Source: Cryptosporangium minutisporangium (GTDB lineage: Bacteria; Actinomycetota; Actinomycetes; Mycobacteriales; Cryptosporangiaceae). From it: a DNA stretch of 64,000 nt. The DNA is taken from NCBI RefSeq assembly GCF_039536245.1, contig NZ_BAAAYN010000043.1:62001-126000 (forward strand), in the 5' to 3' direction. How positions within the stretch are numbered: the stretch's first letter is position 1; every line of letters begins with the position of its first letter. Of the stretch, positions 61,890 through 64,000 are shown one piece after another. The notes beneath the pieces are model-generated. The model saw only the letters and a list, made by a program, of their open reading frames with translations, did not search any database and had not been told where the DNA came from. A program made the translations under genes and the position numbers.

Positions 61890-62324
61890 GTGATCGACGA
61901 CTGCCTGATCTGCGCCAAGCACGCCGGGCGCGGCGAGCTGCTCGCTCCGGTTGTCTGGGCCGACGAGTCGGTCGTGGTGACGCACCGGCCGGCCGATCTC
62001 ACCGGGTACGGCCCGCTCGGTTACCTGTTCGTCGAGACCCGGCGGCACGTCGAGTGCTGGGACGCGCTGACGCCCGACGAGGTCGCGATCGTCGCCCACA
62101 CCGCGTGGGTCGCGGCCCGGGCGCTCCGCGCGGAGCTGCCGGTCGAGAACGTCTTCACCGCGATCGTCGGGCGCCGGATCCCGCACTTCCACCAGCACGT
62201 GTTCGCCCGGTTCGCGGACACGCCACCGGACGTCGACTGGCTGGAGTCCCCGGTGGTGGCGCCGCAGCCCGCCGCGGCTGAGCTCGCCGACTTCGCGAGC
62301 CGCCTCGGCCGGTACTTCACCTGA
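61890..62324 (+). CDS. HIT family protein
   Basis: 144 residues. Nucleotide hydrolase/transferase with the histidine triad RIPHFHQHVFARF (H-x-H-x-H). The Cys pair CLIC near the start is typical of zinc-bearing HIT proteins. The triad is followed by the less usual PPDVDWLESPVVAPQPA. GTG start. Ends 44 bases before the convergent sulfatase gene. Confidence 0.9.
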   Translation: MIDDCLICAKHAGRGELLAPVVWADESVVVTHRPADLTGYGPLGYLFVETRRHVECWDALTPDEVAIVAHTAWVAARALRAELPVENVFTAIVGRRIPHFHQHVFARFADTPPDVDWLESPVVAPQPAAAELADFASRLGRYFT

Positions 62325-62367
62325 GACGTCCGGTCGCCCAGCGGTCTGCTCGCGCAGGTGAGAACGC

Positions 62368-64000
62368 TCAGCCGCTGAACGCCGTCAGGAACTTGTCGCG
62401 GAAGGCGTCCATCCTCCAGACCGGGGCGTCCGGCCGCGGGTTCAGCCCGTCGTGCCAGCCCCAGGACGAGACCCGGTCCAGCACCTTCGGGTCCTTCGCG
62501 ACGATCGTCACCGGCACGTCCCAGCTCGCGTTCTGCCCGGTGATCAGCGGGATCGGCTGGTGGTCGCCGAGGAAGACCAGCACCGTGTCGTCGGTGGCGT
62601 ACTTCTCGGCGTACGAGATCACCGACGACAGCGAGTACTCGATCGACTTCCGGTACTGCGTCCGGACGAAGTCCGGGTTTTTCTGGGAGAAGCTCGGCCG
62701 CGGACCCGCCGTCGCCTTACCGTCGCCGACCTCGTCCCAATCGGCCAGCTTCGGCACGTAGTTCCAGGGGGCGTGGCTGGACGTCGTCTCGACCTCGGCC
62801 ACGACCGGCTGGTCACCGGGCTTCGAGAGCTCGGCGCGCTGCAGCTTCGACAGGATGTACTGGTCCGGGATGGACGACCACTGGTACTTCGGCCCCTGGA
62901 AGCCCAGGTTGCGGGAGTCGTAGATCTTGTCGAAGCCGAAGAAGTCGCCCTCCGGCCAGTAGCCGGTCAGCCCGGGCATGATGCCGACCGAGCGCCAGTC
63001 CGCCTCCTGGAACGCGCCGGTCAGCGTCATCCGGTCGCTCTTGGTGAGGTTGCGGTACCGCGCCTCGTTGTTGATCCAGAGCCCGGAGTGGAGCGTCGAG
63101 TGCGCGAGCCAGCTGCCGCCGCCGGTCGTCGGAGACGTGAGGTACGCGCTGCGGGACTCCAGCCCGGCCGCCTTCAAACGCTGCGTGCCCCCGTCGAGCA
63201 GCGCGTCGATCTGCGGGGCGTACTTCGGGTCCTCGACCGCGCTGCGTCCGTAACTCTCGATGAACGTGAAGACGACGTCCTTGCCGCGCAGCGCGGACAG
63301 CAACTGGTCGTTCGGGGTGTCGCGGAACGCGTCGACGGCCAGCTGCTCGGAGAACCGACGTTGATCGAGCAGCGCGGCCGGCACTTTGCGCAGCGTGTTG
63401 TAGGCGAACGGTGCGGTGATGTTGCTGGTGCGCGGCAGCCCTTGGATGTCGTAACCGAATCCGGCACAGACGAACCAGATCACGGTGAGGGCCGCGACCG
63501 CCTTCGTCGCGTGCGGCTCGGTGTTGACCAGCGTCGTCGACAGGCGTCGGACGGCGAGCGTCATCAACGTCACCACGGCGAGCACCATCACGACGGCGCC
63601 GACCGTAGCGCCGAACGCCGCGGCCCGGCCGTACGAGCCTTCGACGAAGTCGAAGCCGTTGGCGAGCAGGCTCCAGTCGAAGATGACGTTGAACGGGCGT
63701 GCCAGGGTCTCGAAGAATCCCATGTCGAGGACCTTGAGCACGGTGAGCAGCCCGAGCACCGCCCCGGTGACCGTCGCGGCGATCCGGCGCAACCGGCCGG
63801 GGAGCACCAGCAGCAGGGCCGCGCCGACCACGGCCTCCACCGGGATCCGCAGGAAGGCCTTCGGGGTGAGCAGGTACACCCGGTTCGGGAACAGCAGCGC
63901 GGCATAGACCAGGAGGAACGCCAGCGCGGTCAGCGTCCAGCGCAGCACGGTGCGCCACCGGCGAGGCTTCGGCGGCTGGGTGTCGTCGGGCGCGGAGGGC
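62368..64000 (-). CDS. LtaS-like membrane sulfatase/phosphotransferase (5' end probably outside window)
   Basis: Five N-terminal membrane helices (about 3-23, 33-50, 55-70, 108-130, 147-165 counted from GTG 63,948) followed by an extracytoplasmic alkaline-phosphatase-fold domain: VVFTFIESYGRSAVED with metal-binding Glu, a Thr nucleophile in SPTTGGGSWLAHSTLHSGL, HAPWNYVPKL, and VLVFLGDHQPIP near the C-terminus. Similar proteins transfer phosphoglycerol or phosphoethanolamine to envelope glycans. The frame stays open from 63,948 to the window end and reads as a polar N-tail (DDTQPPKPRRWRT), so the true start is likely upstream of this strand's edge. The first sequenced GTG could also be the start. 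Confidence 0.85.
   Translation of the reverse strand, partial: PSAPDDTQPPKPRRWRTVLRWTLTALAFLLVYAALLFPNRVYLLTPKAFLRIPVEAVVGAALLLVLPGRLRRIAATVTGAVLGLLTVLKVLDMGFFETLARPFNVIFDWSLLANGFDFVEGSYGRAAAFGATVGAVVMVLAVVTLMTLAVRRLSTTLVNTEPHATKAVAALTVIWFVCAGFGYDIQGLPRTSNITAPFAYNTLRKVPAALLDQRRFSEQLAVDAFRDTPNDQLLSALRGKDVVFTFIESYGRSAVEDPKYAPQIDALLDGGTQRLKAAGLESRSAYLTSPTTGGGSWLAHSTLHSGLWINNEARYRNLTKSDRMTLTGAFQEADWRSVGIMPGLTGYWPEGDFFGFDKIYDSRNLGFQGPKYQWSSIPDQYILSKLQRAELSKPGDQPVVAEVETTSSHAPWNYVPKLADWDEVGDGKATAGPRPSFSQKNPDFVRTQYRKSIEYSLSSVISYAEKYATDDTVLVFLGDHQPIPLITGQNASWDVPVTIVAKDPKVLDRVSSWGWHDGLNPRPDAPVWRMDAFRDKFLTAFSG

Overview
This window is a GC-rich (roughly 70% or more by eye) actinobacterial chromosome segment with dense genes, many GTG starts and many 4-base ATGA/GTGA overlaps. 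A run of genes at 34.7-54.8 kb (EttA, thioesterase, conserved hypothetical, GH13 alpha-glucosidase, truncated globin, HNH protein, DUF5130-like protein, aminopeptidase N, Rv2466c-type protein, RpiB, Nei) follows the order I remember for Mycobacterium tuberculosis Rv2477c-Rv2464c, with insertions. Together with the mycothiol-type protein and the low-complexity proteins this points to a non-mycobacterial actinomycete. A relative of Cryptosporangium, Frankia or Actinoplanes is my guess, not a demonstrated assignment.

Layout. 0-2.3 kb: a DUF222/HNH endonuclease cut by the window edge, then an SSB paralogue. 2.5-5.2 kb: cobD and cobQ. 5.5-9.5 kb: a 1332-residue protein with a small nuclease-like N-terminal domain and about 1100 residues of Pro/Gly/Arg repeats. 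9.6-12.2 kb: a leftward group (alpha/beta hydrolase, SURF1, dienelactone hydrolase). 12.4-16.9 kb: a membrane protein, a two-component pair and a phosphoribosyltransferase. 17.2-26.9 kb: a cobalamin riboswitch and the main B12 cluster (chelatase subunit, cobO, cobB, cobI, cobE, cobC, cobT, cobA). 27-28.3 kb: two secreted His/Trp-rich proteins behind duplicated promoters. 28.5-34.5 kb: trehalose synthesis genes otsA-otsB, divergent from an alpha-glucoside-type ABC importer with a LacI-type operator but no ATPase gene. 34.7-54.8 kb: the syntenic block, with a kinase, cupin, kynureninase, MscS channel, DUF1015 protein and esterase among it. 54.8-64 kb: an anti-sigma-type ATPase, a three-gene cluster (repeat peptide, JmjC oxygenase, sucrase/ferredoxin-like protein), an AraC/NmrA pair, an ArsR/AHSA1 pair, a HIT protein, and an LtaS-like membrane sulfatase running off the end.

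The B12 genes cover precorrin-2 formation (cobA), one ring methylation (cobI), an accessory step (cobE), a,c-amidation (cobB), cobalt insertion (chelatase subunit only), adenosylation (cobO), the remaining amidations (cobQ), and aminopropanol and lower-ligand assembly (cobC, cobD, cobT). The remaining ring-contraction genes and cobN are not in this window.

The most promising undescribed system is at 55,994-58,616. A peptide of about four 27-residue repeats, each with one His-Asp, overlaps by four bases a JmjC-type 2-oxoglutarate oxygenase gene, which overlaps by four bases a sucrase/ferredoxin-like gene. This looks like a substrate peptide with its hydroxylase and a possible electron donor. 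Two families of intergenic palindromes are also notable; one occurs three times, each time between the 3' ends of convergent genes.
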